NCBI GenBank assembly: GCA_016802295.1
Contig: JAESIW010000200.1
Location: 2,325,923-2,389,922 of the forward strand
DNA length: 64,000 nt
Reading direction: 5' to 3'
From: Brachionus rotundiformis
Taxonomy: Eukaryota; Rotifera; Eurotatoria; Ploima; Brachionidae
The translations under genes and the position numbers were made by a program. Positions 12,561 to 24,535 of the stretch are shown piece by piece. The notes under the pieces were generated by a model, which made no database searches, was not told where the DNA came from, and worked only from the letters and a program-made list of their open reading frames with translations. Position 1 is the stretch's first letter; every line of letters starts with the position of its first letter.

Positions 12561-15500
12561 TTTTTTTATTGATAGAAGCAATTTTCAACCTAGAAAAACT
12601 TAACTCGGAAAACTTGGAAAATAAATAAATTCACATCTTTAAACATATATTTTAAAAAGTTAATCATTTTTTAATTATCAAGGGTCTTTGATGATTCTAA
12701 AAAGTATCCTAAAAAATATTCTATATGCATTCACGGACTTAGAGAACCGTAAGTGTAGATCACATGCTCCAATCATACAAAAAATAACTTTTAAATTCAA
12801 CAAATTAAAAATACAATAGATAATTAATTACGTATTAATAATTTTATTATTAAATTAAAATTTTTAATTTTCAAAATGAGTCTCAAATATTTAAAAATTT
12901 TAACCAGATTCGTTTAACTTGACAAATGAATTCTGATACATAAAAAGTTATTCTAACAAAACCTATTTAAAAATAACAGCATTTAAATTTTTTCCAATGA
13001 TTTGCCAGTGATCTGTGTTCTAAGTCCAGTATTCTTTCCGATCCTTTGTTTGAACACTTTTATTTTTAAGTTAAATTTATTGATACAGATGAAAATATAT
13101 AATTTTGGTCAAAATAAAGATATAAAACAGCTAAGAATCAAAAATATGTATTTTGGAAAGACTTTGAGAGAGATCTTGTAGTTGAATTTTATTTTTTATC
13201 AAGCTTTGCAAAAAATAGGTTTTGTACCAACTGGTTTAGATTCTGACTCAATGCGTAAAAATTTCACTTAATAATTTTAGCTTTTTTTTTGATACTAAAA
13301 GCGATTATTTTAATTATTAAATAGTAAAAATTTTGCCAATTTCTTTTTTTTTATTTAATTATTTTCGATTGATGACAATAAAAAATGCTTTTATTTTTTA
13401 TTTATTGTCTATTTTTATGTAATAGAAATTATTTTGAATGTAATAAAGAAAGAAAAATTATAATCTATTATAACATTCTATTTTTATGACAGTTTATAAT
13501 TTCTAAAATAAGTCTCAAAATTGATTTTAATAATCCTGAAGTGTATATTTTCTATTTTTAGAATCTAATTTTAAATGCTTTTCAAGCCTATGAAAAACAC
13601 ACATAATTTCTGATCAAAATTTATCAATATACTTTTAATAAATTTAATCAAAAAATTAAATTTAAAACTAATCACAGACATAATTAGAGCAAAATTTATA
13701 TTTAAAGACGCAAATTAGAAATTTACTTTTAAGAAAAACTCAAACTAAACAAATTAAAAAGGCTTAAAAAATCAAAACTGCATATCCCGGAGTTGTTATT
13801 AATTTAGCAAGCATCAAAAAACTCTTTATAGCTTATTGAAAATATTTATAAATTGAACAATTTTTCTATTTCGTGAAGACATATTTAAGAAAATAATCTG
13901 ATTTTTTAATTTTGCTGACTTCAATTGTATCCGTCGTGTCATGAAACTAACATCTTTATAATAAAATATTAATTATAAATAGAGAGTTAAAAATAGTCTC
14001 AATTGATAATTTTTATTCAATCAACGAAATCTATAAATTTTTGATAAGTAATTTAGTAATTTTTTAACTGAAAAAAAATTATTCTGTTGTGAAAATTTAA
14101 ATCCATAAATATTTATCAAAGTGAATTTTATTTTCTTCCGAAATTATAAAAGAATAAACTAGATAAAATTTTTGCATTTATGGAACTTAATTCACAAAAA
14201 ATGGATATATTATCTCAATAATTTATTTATTAGATTTAAATATTTTTAAATTAAAGCTTCTCTAAACTGTCTCTTCAAACTGCTTTTCAATCAGTTAATT
14301 AATTAATCAATAAAAAGTGTTAATGTAAAATTTATAAGCCATTCCAGGAATCGTGAAAAAGGAGTATTTCAATTAGAAGGCACTTCGAGGAGAAAATTAG
14401 AACAAAAACATTGTAAATGATAACAAGTTTTTTTCTACTCTAAATTAGACTCCTAGTTGTAAAATAATTTCTAAATGAAAACAGTATAGTTTACACTCAG
14501 TTACTCAAGAACCAGCTTAAAACTTTGGCGAAAAAATTATTTCATGAAATATTAGTTTATTAAATGACTTGACAAATTGTGGCGAATTTTTGGCTTTAAA
14601 TCAAATTAATTTTGATAAAAAATTAATTATTTTAAAAAGCTAATTTAGAAGACTCATTTTTCTCTGAGATAACATATTTTATGTTCGAATTGGTTTTTTC
14701 GTGGCACAATTTTCATGCAAGCTTAGAAAATAATTGCTTCTAGTGTTGATTGTATTCAAGTTTAATTTTAAATAAATAATTTTCTGGTTAAAAATATTGC
14801 TTCTAATAAATTTTCAAATTCGTATATCAGTCAAAAATGAGGTATTTACGTCATTTAGATATAAATACAAGGTTGAAATTTTGATAATTCTAGCTAGGAA
14901 ATGATATATAGAAATGTTAATTCAATTTCTAAATTTTAAATTCATTTCTTTAAGCGGAATTTCGTCCCGGAAATGATACTGTAACCCATTATAATTATTT
15001 TTTTATTAATTCAGGTTTATGTTTCTACTAAAAAATTGAATATTTTAAAACTATTTTTTTCCTATTTCTAAAAATAGTTTTTTTCTACAGACTCCTTTTT
15101 TTCTAGTAGTTAAATCTAATTAATTTTTAATAGTTAATTTAAATTAGCATTTTTAACATTTAAACTGTAAAGAATAAATCATTTTATTTAATTTTTGCAA
15201 AAAACAGAAGCTATTTATTTAAATTTTTCCTTTAAGAATTTTCCTTAATTTTCAAAATATGTTTAGCATATAATTTGAAAATATTAGTTCAATAATGCAA
15301 TAATTTAATTAGATGTTCACTGAATTAGATATCACTTTCAAAAAAATTTTATCATAAACATATTTAAGAACTTTCATGTTTAAATAATATTTTTTTAGTT
15401 TGTAAACCAATTGTTCTCATACAAATAATTAAAATTTTTTCAAAAAACTTTAAATTAATGACGGTTCCATTTTTGTTAAAATGAAACAATTTAATCGGAT

Positions 15501-16041
15501 TATTAAAGTTAACTTAAAAAGAAAGCTTATTTTTAATTTTAAAAGCAGGATTTAAATTATTATTGATGGAAGAAAACATGTTATAAACATGCTTAATTTA
15601 ATACAAGATAATTAATTTTTGTTATTTTTATTCAGATAATTAACTCAACTAGATTTTTAAATATATCTATTATTCGCTTTAGAGACATCTTGAATAGAAA
15701 AATATCAAGAATAAATTATTATCAATTTTTATTTATTTTTTAAAAACTTCATTTTGTCAATAAGGCTAAGGCTTCTCTATTTATAAATTATATCAAAAAT
15801 CGAATAAAAGAATTTGATTTTTGAAGCTTAAAAACTTGAGCCTTTTTCTGATAGATCAATTAGTTTTAGCAGAAATAATAAAAGATAAGAAGGAACTAGG
15901 CTCATAACTTTTATGCTAAAAAAATTCTAACACGCTATTGCTGACATTTAATTATTTCATTTCAATTAGAAAACTAATTTAAAATTTAATATTTAGACTT
16001 GATTTCTTTTTAGACTAAAATTAATGTGGTAAGGTCTAAGA
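12561..16041. other. gene-free AT-rich DNA upstream of the PDE gene
   Basis: About 3.5 kb in which I see no exon-like stretch, RNA gene or recognisable element. It probably includes the PDE promoter and 5' UTR. Confidence 0.5.
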
Positions 16042-19000
16042 ATGAAAAATGCCAATGACTTCAGTTACTTTAATTCAGCCAAATTGGAAGCTTCAATTGA
16101 GGACTGGCTAGACCAGCATCGAGACTGGTTTGTCTCTTATGCTTTGGAAAAATTGGACAGATTCACCGTCGAAAAGTGGCTGTCAATAAATGGACTGAGA
16201 ATATGTCGATGCAAAGATGATAATTCTGAGCGAAAATATCCATACATGAAACGAAACTCGATTCCAACATCCCTTCTTGTAAATTGTTCCATACTTAGTC
16301 AGAATAAAGATTTTAGTAAACTGTACAAAAAAAGTTCCATTTGTTCAACAATCCGAGTTCCATTTAAAGAAAATTATTCAAATAGACGCTTTTCAAGTAT
16401 AGTGACCAGAAATGACCACTTCTCTCGTTCCACATCGTCCAATTCTCTTCTTCGTAGTCGCAAAATTATTCCCAGTAATGGACTTTTAAATCAGTCTAGT
16501 GAGCTTAATCTTGAAATATCACTTGAGTCAAATTTGGATAAAAAAGTCATTAATAAATCAGATGAAAACCAAAAACCCAATTGTGACCAAATACTAGGTG
16601 AGAAAATAGGCTGCTCTCCTAATACATTGGATTTTTTTGCAAATAGTTTTTTGCCAAAAAGACCCGAGTTTCTTCAAAAATACGCCTCGTCACAGTCATA
16701 TGACTCAACAACCACATCTAATCTTCTTAAATTACTTATTAAATCAAAGATAAAGCTACCTTCTTGCTTCTACAAGACTAGCGACACAGAAAAGCTAAAA
16801 TTACGTAGAGAAAAAAACAATGATTTCGAGTTTCTCTTGGACATAATTAAAGATACCCTAAACGATTTTAATCTTAACTCATTAAAAGAGAGAATATCGA
16901 ATAATGTGAAAATTTTGGTAAATTGTGAAAAAAGTTATTTGTATTTAATCAATAAAAATAGAGAAAGTCTAGTGTCATTTGCATCGAATGGATTTGTATG
17001 CACTGAAGTAAAAGAGAGAAATAAAATATTGAAGGAGAATTTTAAGCATAATAATAGAGATGAATACCAGAGTTATTCCAGCTTAATTGAGTATGTAGCT
17101 CAAAGTGGTAATTATGTAAATGTGCCGGATGTCAATCGAGCAAGTTTTTCTTAGAGATATTTATAAAAAGTACTAATAATTCAAATTGACATAGGACTCA
17201 CGTTTTAGCAGCCAAAATGGAATTAAAATCAAATCTTTACTTTGTTTGCCCATTAAAAATTCTAATAATGAAGTAAACGCAGTGGTTAAATTGATCAATA
17301 GAGTAAATCCAAATTCAGCAGAAGTGTCTCTTTTTTCCGATTATGATATCCAGGTGATATTAAATTTTTATCAATAGTAGTGATGAAATCGAATTTTTTT
17401 TTCATTAAAAAATTGAAATTTGAATAAAAAATTATTCTGAATAGCTTATTCGAATGAATTTTTATTCAATTAAAATATTTGAATTAAATTTAATTTTACT
17501 TAAAAATTTTAGAGAAAAATATCTGAAATAAATATTCAATTGAAAAATTTAACTAAAATAATAATTTGAATTTTTTCGATTTAAATTCAACAAAAAAACA
17601 TTCATTTTAAATTTTGACAGACAAAAACAACTTTTCTGACATTTTTCAGGGTTAATTTTATTACGACAATCCCAGATGCTTTAAACAGCAGTTTTTAGAA
17701 TATAATTCCGTTTCTAAATTATTTAATTTTAAATAGCTTTTTTTGGTTTCATAATCTGCAGTAAAATCAAAATACTGTAAGCGTTTGTCTTCTAGAGAAG
17801 GAGAAATTAAGATATTTGATGAATTATTAGGTTGACTTAGTCGATTCAAATTAGATAATTCATTAACGTTTAATCTATTTTTGAATTCCAATGGAAAATA
17901 TTCCACCAACTTTCTGATGTATGCTTCGGCTATGTTAATGTATTCTTTTTACTGTTTTTCAGAACATTTTATAAAATATTTTGTACGCACATCTAAATAA
18001 GTTGCTGTTATTAATAAATTATCATTTAGAACGTTGTACTTAATTAAATAGGTGTAGTAATGTAGATATTTTTTAAAAGTAGTGGAAAACAGATTGAAGA
18101 TTCATTATTAGTTTCGAGTAGTTTGTTGCGAAGACTAAAGAGAATAGGAATAACAGTAATAATATTTAATTTTAGAATTAAATATTTTTTTTTAATTAAG
18201 AAATTAATATTAAATTGTATTTTTGATTATTTCAAATATTTAATTTAATGGATTTTCATATTCAATAAAAAATATTGAAAACTTAATCTTTAAAATCATT
18301 TAAATAAATAGAATAATTAGTTTAATTGAAAAATATTTAGTAGGTTTAATTAAGATTAGTTTTATCGACAAAATTTTGTAATTATTTTTTAAATAGAATA
18401 CTAAATTTCTCCTTTTTGCTTCAGTACAACTTAAGCAATATCTTTATAATATAATTTGACTTCAATTATCAAAAAATAAAGAAAAAAAAATTTTTTTTAA
18501 ATTTTACTAATTGTCAAGTCATTTAAAAATTATCAATTAATAGCTTTAAAATATTCAATTTAACAATGGTCACATATAAACTTCTGTAAAGAATTGATCC
18601 ATTAGATGTCCATTCATAATTGTCTCTCTACTAGTTCTTGGCTATTATTATTTTCAAAATTTAATGAATTATTTAATTTTTTTTTAAAAGCTTTTGAGTG
18701 AATATTTAAAATTTTGTGGCATATCAATCGCCCAGTCTCAGCTATTCGAGCTTTACTCAAGTGAATATGAGCGCAACAGGTCTTTATTGGAAGTTTTACA
18801 TGAAATTTTCCAACAACAAACAAATTTTGATGTAATTCTTTTTCGTATAATGCAAAAAGCCCAAGAACTCTTAAAATGCAAACGATGCTCAATTTTAGGT
18901 AAAAATAAAATCAAATTTAATTTTTTTTTGCTTTTATTTTTAAATAAAGTTTTAGTCGAAAGCGATGACCAAAGTGATGTGGTTGATCGCAAAGCATTTG

Positions 19001-21108
19001 ATTTGTTCAAAAATGGTGATGATCCATGTCAGCGACGTCAAAGTGTTGAGAACGATGACGGAACAAAAATATCCAGATTTTTGGCTGAACATGTCATTAA
19101 AACTGGTAAAACAGTCAATTTAGAAGATGCTTATTTGGACCCGAGATTCGATCCAATAGTTGATAGTGCATGGAGACAAAAAACCAAAGGTCTTCTTTGC
19201 ATGCCCATATTTAATCGAGATGGCTGTGTGATTGGCTGTGCTCAAGTCTCAAATCGGCTGGACAACATGCCTTTTGATGAAAACGATGAGCAGCTTTTCG
19301 AAGCGTTTGGAATATTTTGTGGTCTTGCCATTCACAATACTCTAATCTATCATGAGCTAGAAAGAAGCATGGCTGAAAAATCAGTCGCTTTGGAAGTTTT
19401 GTCCTACCATGCTACATGTTCTAAAAATGAAGTTAATTCATTCATGGAAAAAACTTCAAATCAAATTAATCATTGCACTAAAGAAAACCTTAAATCTTAT
19501 GTATTCAATGACTTTTCCCTCAATGTAGATCAAATGGTAATGGCAGCCTTTGAAATGTTCAAACAATCGGGTCTAATGAAAACATTCCAAATAGAAAAAA
19601 AAGTTTCTCTTGATAAATTAAAACTATTCATTTATTTGAGATTTTTTTAATCTAAAGACTCTGATGCAATGGCTGTTGACAGTTCGCAAAAATTACCGCG
19701 ATGTAGAGTACCATAATTGGTCTCATGCATTTAATGTATGCCAATCTATGTTTGCCATTTTTGAAAATTCCAACATTTCGAAATATCTGTTAGATGTGGA
19801 AAAATTGGCTCTGATTGTTGGTTGTCTTTGCCACGATCTTGATCATCGAGGAACAAATAATATGTTCCAAGTCGAGTAAGATAAACAAACATTTGCTTAG
19901 TTGTCTTGAATTAATTAATCAAGGAGCCATTCAGCACTGTCTCAATTGTATGGAACAGACGCAACTATGGAAAAGCATCATTTTAATCACTGCATTATGA
20001 TTTTGAATACACCTGGTCATGACATATTCGCTCATGTAAAGCCAAGGATCTATGAACTGCTAATTAGTCACATTAAAGAGGCAATTTTGGCTACAGATCT
20101 TGCCGAGCACTTCATGTAATTTTGCAAATTTGTCTGAATTATTTTCCTAATCTTTTTGATTAGGATCAGAAGAGATTTTGAAAAAGCAGCCAGAACAAAT
20201 GCGACTTGTTGGTTTGAAGAGCCCAATTCAAATTTATTAAGAAAAATATTAATGACTTGTAAGATTAAATTTTTTGTTTTAGATATAATTATTGATGTAT
20301 TAAAACAAGGTTGTGATTTGGCTGCAGTTGCAAAACCTTGGGAAACACATAAAAAAGTGGTTGATCTGGTTACTAAAGAGTTTTTTGCTCAAGGAGATAG
20401 AGAGCGTTTAGAACTTAAGAAAGAGCCTAATGTAACATAAATTAAAACTCAATCTGAATAATTTTTTTTATATTTATTTCAAGGAAATGATGGATGCTAG
20501 GCGATCTCATGAGCTACCAAGATTACAAGTTGGTTGGATAGATAATGTCTGTATGCCGCTTTATACAGTGAGCTTTTAAAATTTCTTAATGGCAAAATTT
20601 AGGGTCCAAAATGTCTAAAAATTAATAATTGATTAATTTTACTTTAAATTATATGGAAACGCAGGACTCCAGTGGTAAAAAACATTTTTACTAAATGAAA
20701 AATATTCTTCTATAGAAAATTTTCTTGAAATTATAATAATTAAAATACGTTTTTTTATAAAAATTTTCTAATTCAAAATTTAAAAACTTAAAATAAAAAA
20801 CAAGTGCTTGTTAATAACTTATGATTTAATTTGATTTAATTAAATTAGATTTAAAAAATTAAGATATGTACCATATTTTATTTGCTATTAAAAGTAGATT
20901 ATAATTGATTAAAACTTTTCACGTTTAAGCTAAATTTTGCCTATTTTTAAATCAAGTAAAATTTAACCCTTTTTATCTTTAAATAAAAAAGAATATATCT
21001 TTTATTTGTAAATCGTTCAAAGAACACTTGACTCGTATCGAAAATAATCGTCAAAAATGGTTCCAATTGCAAGAAAAAAACCAAAACAAAAGCATATTTT
21101 TTAAATAA
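16042..21108 (+). CDS. dual-GAF cyclic nucleotide phosphodiesterase, PDE5/PDE11-like
   Basis: Hydrolyses cAMP and/or cGMP to 5'-nucleotides; tandem GAF domains usually bind cyclic nucleotide allosterically. Ten exons give 981 aa: 16042-17139, 17195-17353, 18691-18898, 18950-19602, 19658-19875, 19924-20115, 20164-20258, 20310-20431, 20484-20567 and 20992-21108. The N-terminus has EDWLDQHRDWFVSYAL, as in PDE5/6/11. GAF-A spans about residues 275-420 and GAF-B about 445-640. The catalytic domain carries Y724-HNWSHAF (His725, His729), HDLDHRGTNN (His765, Asp766), HHFNHC, ILATDLA and QGDRERLELKKEP. The purine-binding Gln930 is present, but the clamp residue after it is Trp933, where the family has Phe. 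The last exon (ENNRQKW) was chosen by matching the 18-residue spacing seen in PDE11. Intron 1 is GC-AG. Introns 3 and 7 are 51 bp, in frame and stop-free. A segment of exon 4 is duplicated at 23407. Confidence 0.92.
17655..18170 (-). mobile_element. hAT-like transposase relic inside PDE intron 2
   Basis: Antisense to the PDE gene, within its 1.3-kb second intron. Translation gives FKKYLHYYTYLI, then NDNLLITATYLDVRTKYF, which resembles the hAT block 'LL..ATFLDPR.K', then a stop, then INIAEAYIRKLVEYFPLEF and an 82-residue open stretch to 17661. Frame changes and a stop show it is inactive. The element type rests on one motif, and no ends or target-site duplication were identified. Confidence 0.45.
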
Positions 21109-21270
21109 TTTTTAATTTTTATTTTAAAAAAATCTCGAAACAGATAATCAACTCATGAGAAATAAAATTGTTGGGCTTAAAATATTATAAATAATTTAAA
21201 TAAAATAAAATTTATTAGATTTTATTTTTAATAATAAACGCTTATTTAACTTAACTCCTTATTTTTCAAT
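21109..21270. other. short convergent intergenic spacer
   Basis: Only 162 bp separate the PDE stop (21106-21108) from the prefoldin stop (21271-21273), so their 3' UTRs probably overlap. Confidence 0.6.
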
Positions 21271-21980
21271 TTAGGCTGAAGGCTTTAACGATTGTCTTCG
21301 TTTTACGTCCCAATTATAGACCCTCGCCATGTTCACTTCAGTGGTGGTTATTTGGTCTCTTAAAAAAATTAACATAAATATTAATCTCTTAATAAGAAAA
21401 AACCAATTTTACTTTAAAAAGTCCAAATCGTTATCTGTCTGCTCCATTGACTCATTAGCTTGCTTTAAGTTTTTGCTCAGCAAATCATCAGCCTGTTCGA
21501 GGCTGTATTCCAACATAACATTAGCGCCTAACCACAAACCTACCTTGAAAAAACTTTACCAATAAACATCTTTCTTCAAAAATTTCTTTTAAATACCTTT
21601 TCTGAAGGCGGAACTTCGGCACGGGCATAGAGATTATGTGACAGAATAAAATCAGTCTCTATGGTTTTTTGATTAGCCTTGTTTCGCTTCAAAAGCTGTA
21701 TCATATCTATAAAAATTTCTTATTATTCAAGACAATAAATTCCTAAATGATGCAATTTACCTAGCGATTGCTTTATATCCGGAATTTGGACTTTAAGTTT
21801 TTCTTTTTTCTGCAACAAGCTGACTTCCATTACGCGGTACTTTTGGAACAATTCTTCTAGTTTCCTTAGAACATCTTCAGCGGTCTTAGTTCCATCTTTC
21901 ATAAATTTATCAACATCTTCCAAAAATATGGCCTTAGGGATTCCAAGTGAATTTCCTGTTTTTTCTCCTTCCAAGGACAT
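21271..21980 (-). CDS. prefoldin subunit 3 (von Hippel-Lindau binding protein 1 family)
   Basis: Alpha-type subunit of the hexameric prefoldin co-chaperone, which passes nascent actin and tubulin to the cytosolic chaperonin CCT. Four exons give 182 aa: 21980-21761, 21706-21597, 21543-21413 and 21358-21271. The N-terminus has LGIPKAIFLEDVDKFMK, then a coiled-coil helix with KKLEELFQKYRVMEVSL in outline, IPDIKQSLDMIQLL, the beta-hairpin region VGLWLGANVMLEYSLEQA, and the second helix ending in TTEVNMARVYNWDVKRR. Length and motif order match the family throughout, so this looks intact. It is convergent with the PDE gene. The start was chosen as the only ATG before the conserved LGIP block. Confidence 0.93.
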
Positions 21981-23376
21981 TTTTCAATCTAACTAATCGA
22001 AATAAACAATGTCTAAACGAAATTTAAAAACTAAATTTTAATTTAAACTCAAAGAACATTTTTGTAATAATGTTCGGAAAAATGTATTTCTATTGCTTTT
22101 TGCATGCTGTATTTAAAAATTTAATTTAAAACTAATATTCCATTTAAGCATGTATATTTTTGTTTCGAATGGAAACCAAATTTTTGTTTTCTACAAAATT
22201 AATTTAACAATTTAACTTTGGGACCAGAGTTCTATTTTAAAACCAAAAATTGAGTCCTAAAACTTTTTTTAATTTTTCTGTTAAATAAATTTTTTTGAAC
22301 AAGTATATACCTCTTAATTCATATTTTTTAATAATAAATCAAATAATTTTAAAAATCAATCCAAGGAATAAAAAAATTAGATTTTTTGACCCGTTTTTAA
22401 AAGTTTTTAAAATGTACTTAAATTACAGGAGTTACCACAAATGGCCTGCCGAAAAATGCTAGGAAGAATTTATCTAAAAATATCTTTTGTAAAAGATTTT
22501 ATAATCATTTTTTTGAAGAAATTGAATTCTACATTTGTTAGATAAAAAATACAAGAGTTTGTCATAAATTAATTTTGTCCATATTTTGAGAAAGAATTGC
22601 TTAAAAATAAGAAGACTAAACCAAAAAACTGTAAATGTTTAGGAGGATCAATCAAACCAGCATCTGAAAGTATAAAAGAAAAATTTAATTCAAAATGGTC
22701 AAATTTACGAAAACTAAAAGTTGCGCAGCTTAATTAAAATTATTGTTTTTTTATCATTTTTCAGGCACGTATTTTATTTTTTTGCCATAAAAACTTACAT
22801 ATCATATCATATTTTTATTTCTTTATATTTATGATAACACAAAATAATTTTTTGATCCATAAATGAAAAAAATGACATTAATTTTTATTGATGATATTAA
22901 TAATTAAAAAAAAAAAAGAAAAATGTACATTTATCTTTTTCGCAATGTATAACAACTAAAACATCCCTTGTTTCCTTGATTTAAGCTACACTTACGCCAT
23001 TTTCGACCTTCAAACACGCTATTGGCAATTTTTAAATCGGTAAAATTACATAAGGCAAAACAATTTCGATTTCATCTTGTTTTTTGGTTGAGCTGATTCC
23101 AAATCATCGGCATCTTGCAATGTTTCTTCATTCGATTCAGCTAGGTTACGATGAGGAACAAATTTGTAGCTTGTTGATTCTTCAGTCAATTTTTGATTAA
23201 TTTTATTTTTAAAAGAAAATACAGGAAGTCTTTATACAGTATCTAATCGACATTTAGACAGTATCATTTTTTAACTTTATTCTCAAAAATTCAGGCAATT
23301 GTTCTTTTACATTTTGGTTCATTTAAGTTTATTTTAAATGAACCAGTTTTGAGCCAAATAAATCAGCTATCAAGAA
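21981..23376. other. intergenic region with a coding-like orphan segment
   Basis: Mostly AT-rich and featureless. A possible Tc1-like remnant around 22430-22710 is too weak to call. A minus-strand open segment at about 23050-23230 looks protein-coding in composition and is listed separately. Confidence 0.4.
23050..23230 (-). pseudogene. orphan coding-like segment, C-terminal exon or gene relic
   Basis: On the minus strand an open stretch of about 60 codons bounded by stops includes TSYKFVPHRNLAESNEETLQ and DADDLESAQPKNKMKSK before a TAA. The acidic, Ser/Asn/Gln-rich residues look like real coding sequence in an otherwise AT-rich region. I do not recognise it. No start codon, splice partner or upstream exon is evident, and the duplicated PDE segment lies just upstream in its transcription direction, so it may be what is left of a disrupted gene. 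Confidence 0.25.
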
Positions 23377-23406
23377 TAGCCATCGTTCAGTCAGTCAAAA
23401 TTTAAT
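23377..23406. repeat. left copy of 30-bp direct repeat flanking the PDE copy
   Basis: This begins TAGCCATCGTTCAGTCAGTC and ends AAAATTTAAT. The same 30 bases recur at 23876-23905, on the other side of the copied PDE segment. It resembles a long target-site duplication or a repair-junction duplication. Confidence 0.85.
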
Positions 23407-23868
23407 AAAAAACCAAAGGTCTTCTTTGCATGCCCATATTTAATCGAGATGGCTGTGTGATTGGCTGTGCTCAAGTCTCAAATCGGCTGGACAACATGCC
23501 TTTTGATGAAAACGATGAGCAGCTTTTCGAAGCGTTTGGAATATTTTGTGGTCTTGCCATTCACAATACTCTAATCTATCATGAGCTAGAAAGAAGCATG
23601 GCTGAAAAATCAGTCGCTTTGGAAGTTTTGTCCTACCATGCTACATGTTCTAAAAATGAAGTTAATTCATTCATGGAAAAAACTTCAAATCAAATTAATC
23701 ATTGCACTAAAGAAAACCTTAAATCTTATGTATTCAATGACTTTTCCCTCAATGTAGATCAAATGGTAATGGCAGCCTTTGAAATGTTCAAACAATCGGG
23801 TCTAATGAAAACATTCCAAATAGAAAAAAAAGTTTCTCTTGATAAATTAAAACTATTCATTTATTTGA
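23407..23868 (+). pseudogene. duplicated fragment of the PDE gene (GAF-B end to start of an intron)
   Basis: This 462-bp block matches 19178-19639 at a constant offset of 4229 bp, with no difference that I could see. It covers the end of GAF-B and the linker, runs through the splice donor at 19603, and includes the first 37 bases of intron 4. The copy is therefore genomic DNA, not processed mRNA. It lacks the rest of the gene and has no start of its own beyond an internal Met (MPIFNRDGC). It is unlikely to make a functional product. The near-perfect identity implies a very recent event or an assembly error. Confidence 0.85.
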
Positions 23869-23875
23869 ATAGGTT

Positions 23876-23905
23876 TAGCCATCGTTCAGTCAGTCAAAAT
23901 TTAAT
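23876..23905. repeat. right copy of 30-bp direct repeat flanking the PDE copy
   Basis: Identical to 23377-23406. Seven bases (23869-23875) separate it from the end of the PDE-derived block. Confidence 0.85.
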
Positions 23906-24535
23906 TTAATTAGCTGGTAAATTAAACAAAAACAAATGTTTTGAAAATTTTCAAAATTTATCAAATTCAAATCAGGTCTTTAAAATACCATTTCTAACTT
24001 TTATTGTCATACTTTCTTAAAGATATATATGTTCAATATTCAATTTAAATTTATAAACACAATCAAATAATTCAATCTTATTTTAAGAAAATATTTGTGT
24101 TAAAAATAATTAATGAAAAAAATAATTTATTCTGATGAGTAAAGAAAAGAGAATAGTAGTCATTTCAAATTTATTGTTTTAGTTAGAAATGAAAATTAAA
24201 TTTTAATCCCGATTTTTCTTAAAGCTCAATTATTAATTATTATGAAAAAAAAGTAATCTTTTTACAAATTAAATTTTTGAATAATAAAAAAGAGATTTTT
24301 CTTTGTTCATGGAATGAGCAGCATTCTATCAAAATGAAAAGATCGGAAAGCATTAAACCTAAAAACAAATAATTTTAAATGTGTCTTGATCTTTTATTCT
24401 TTAATTTCGGTAAATTTGTTGGTTCCAAGTATTTTTTCCCAAAATTATAAACCGAAATCGAAGAAAAATATTTTTCTAATTTTTTTAAAGTATTTACCAG
24501 AATAATTATAAATGGGAAATAACATGATAATTTCC
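23906..24535. other. AT-rich intergenic DNA
   Basis: No gene or repeat was seen. It lies downstream of the diacylglycerol kinase gene. Confidence 0.5.

Noticed and set aside
21275..21319. Alternative last exon for the PDE gene (AEGFNDCLRFTSQL)
   Set aside because: It is antisense to the last prefoldin exon. The exon at 20992-21108 has the correct C-terminal motif and spacing.
22430..22710. Possible Tc1-like C-terminal relic (KWPAEK, then a Lys-rich block)
   Set aside because: Similarity is only a few residues; too weak to separate from chance.
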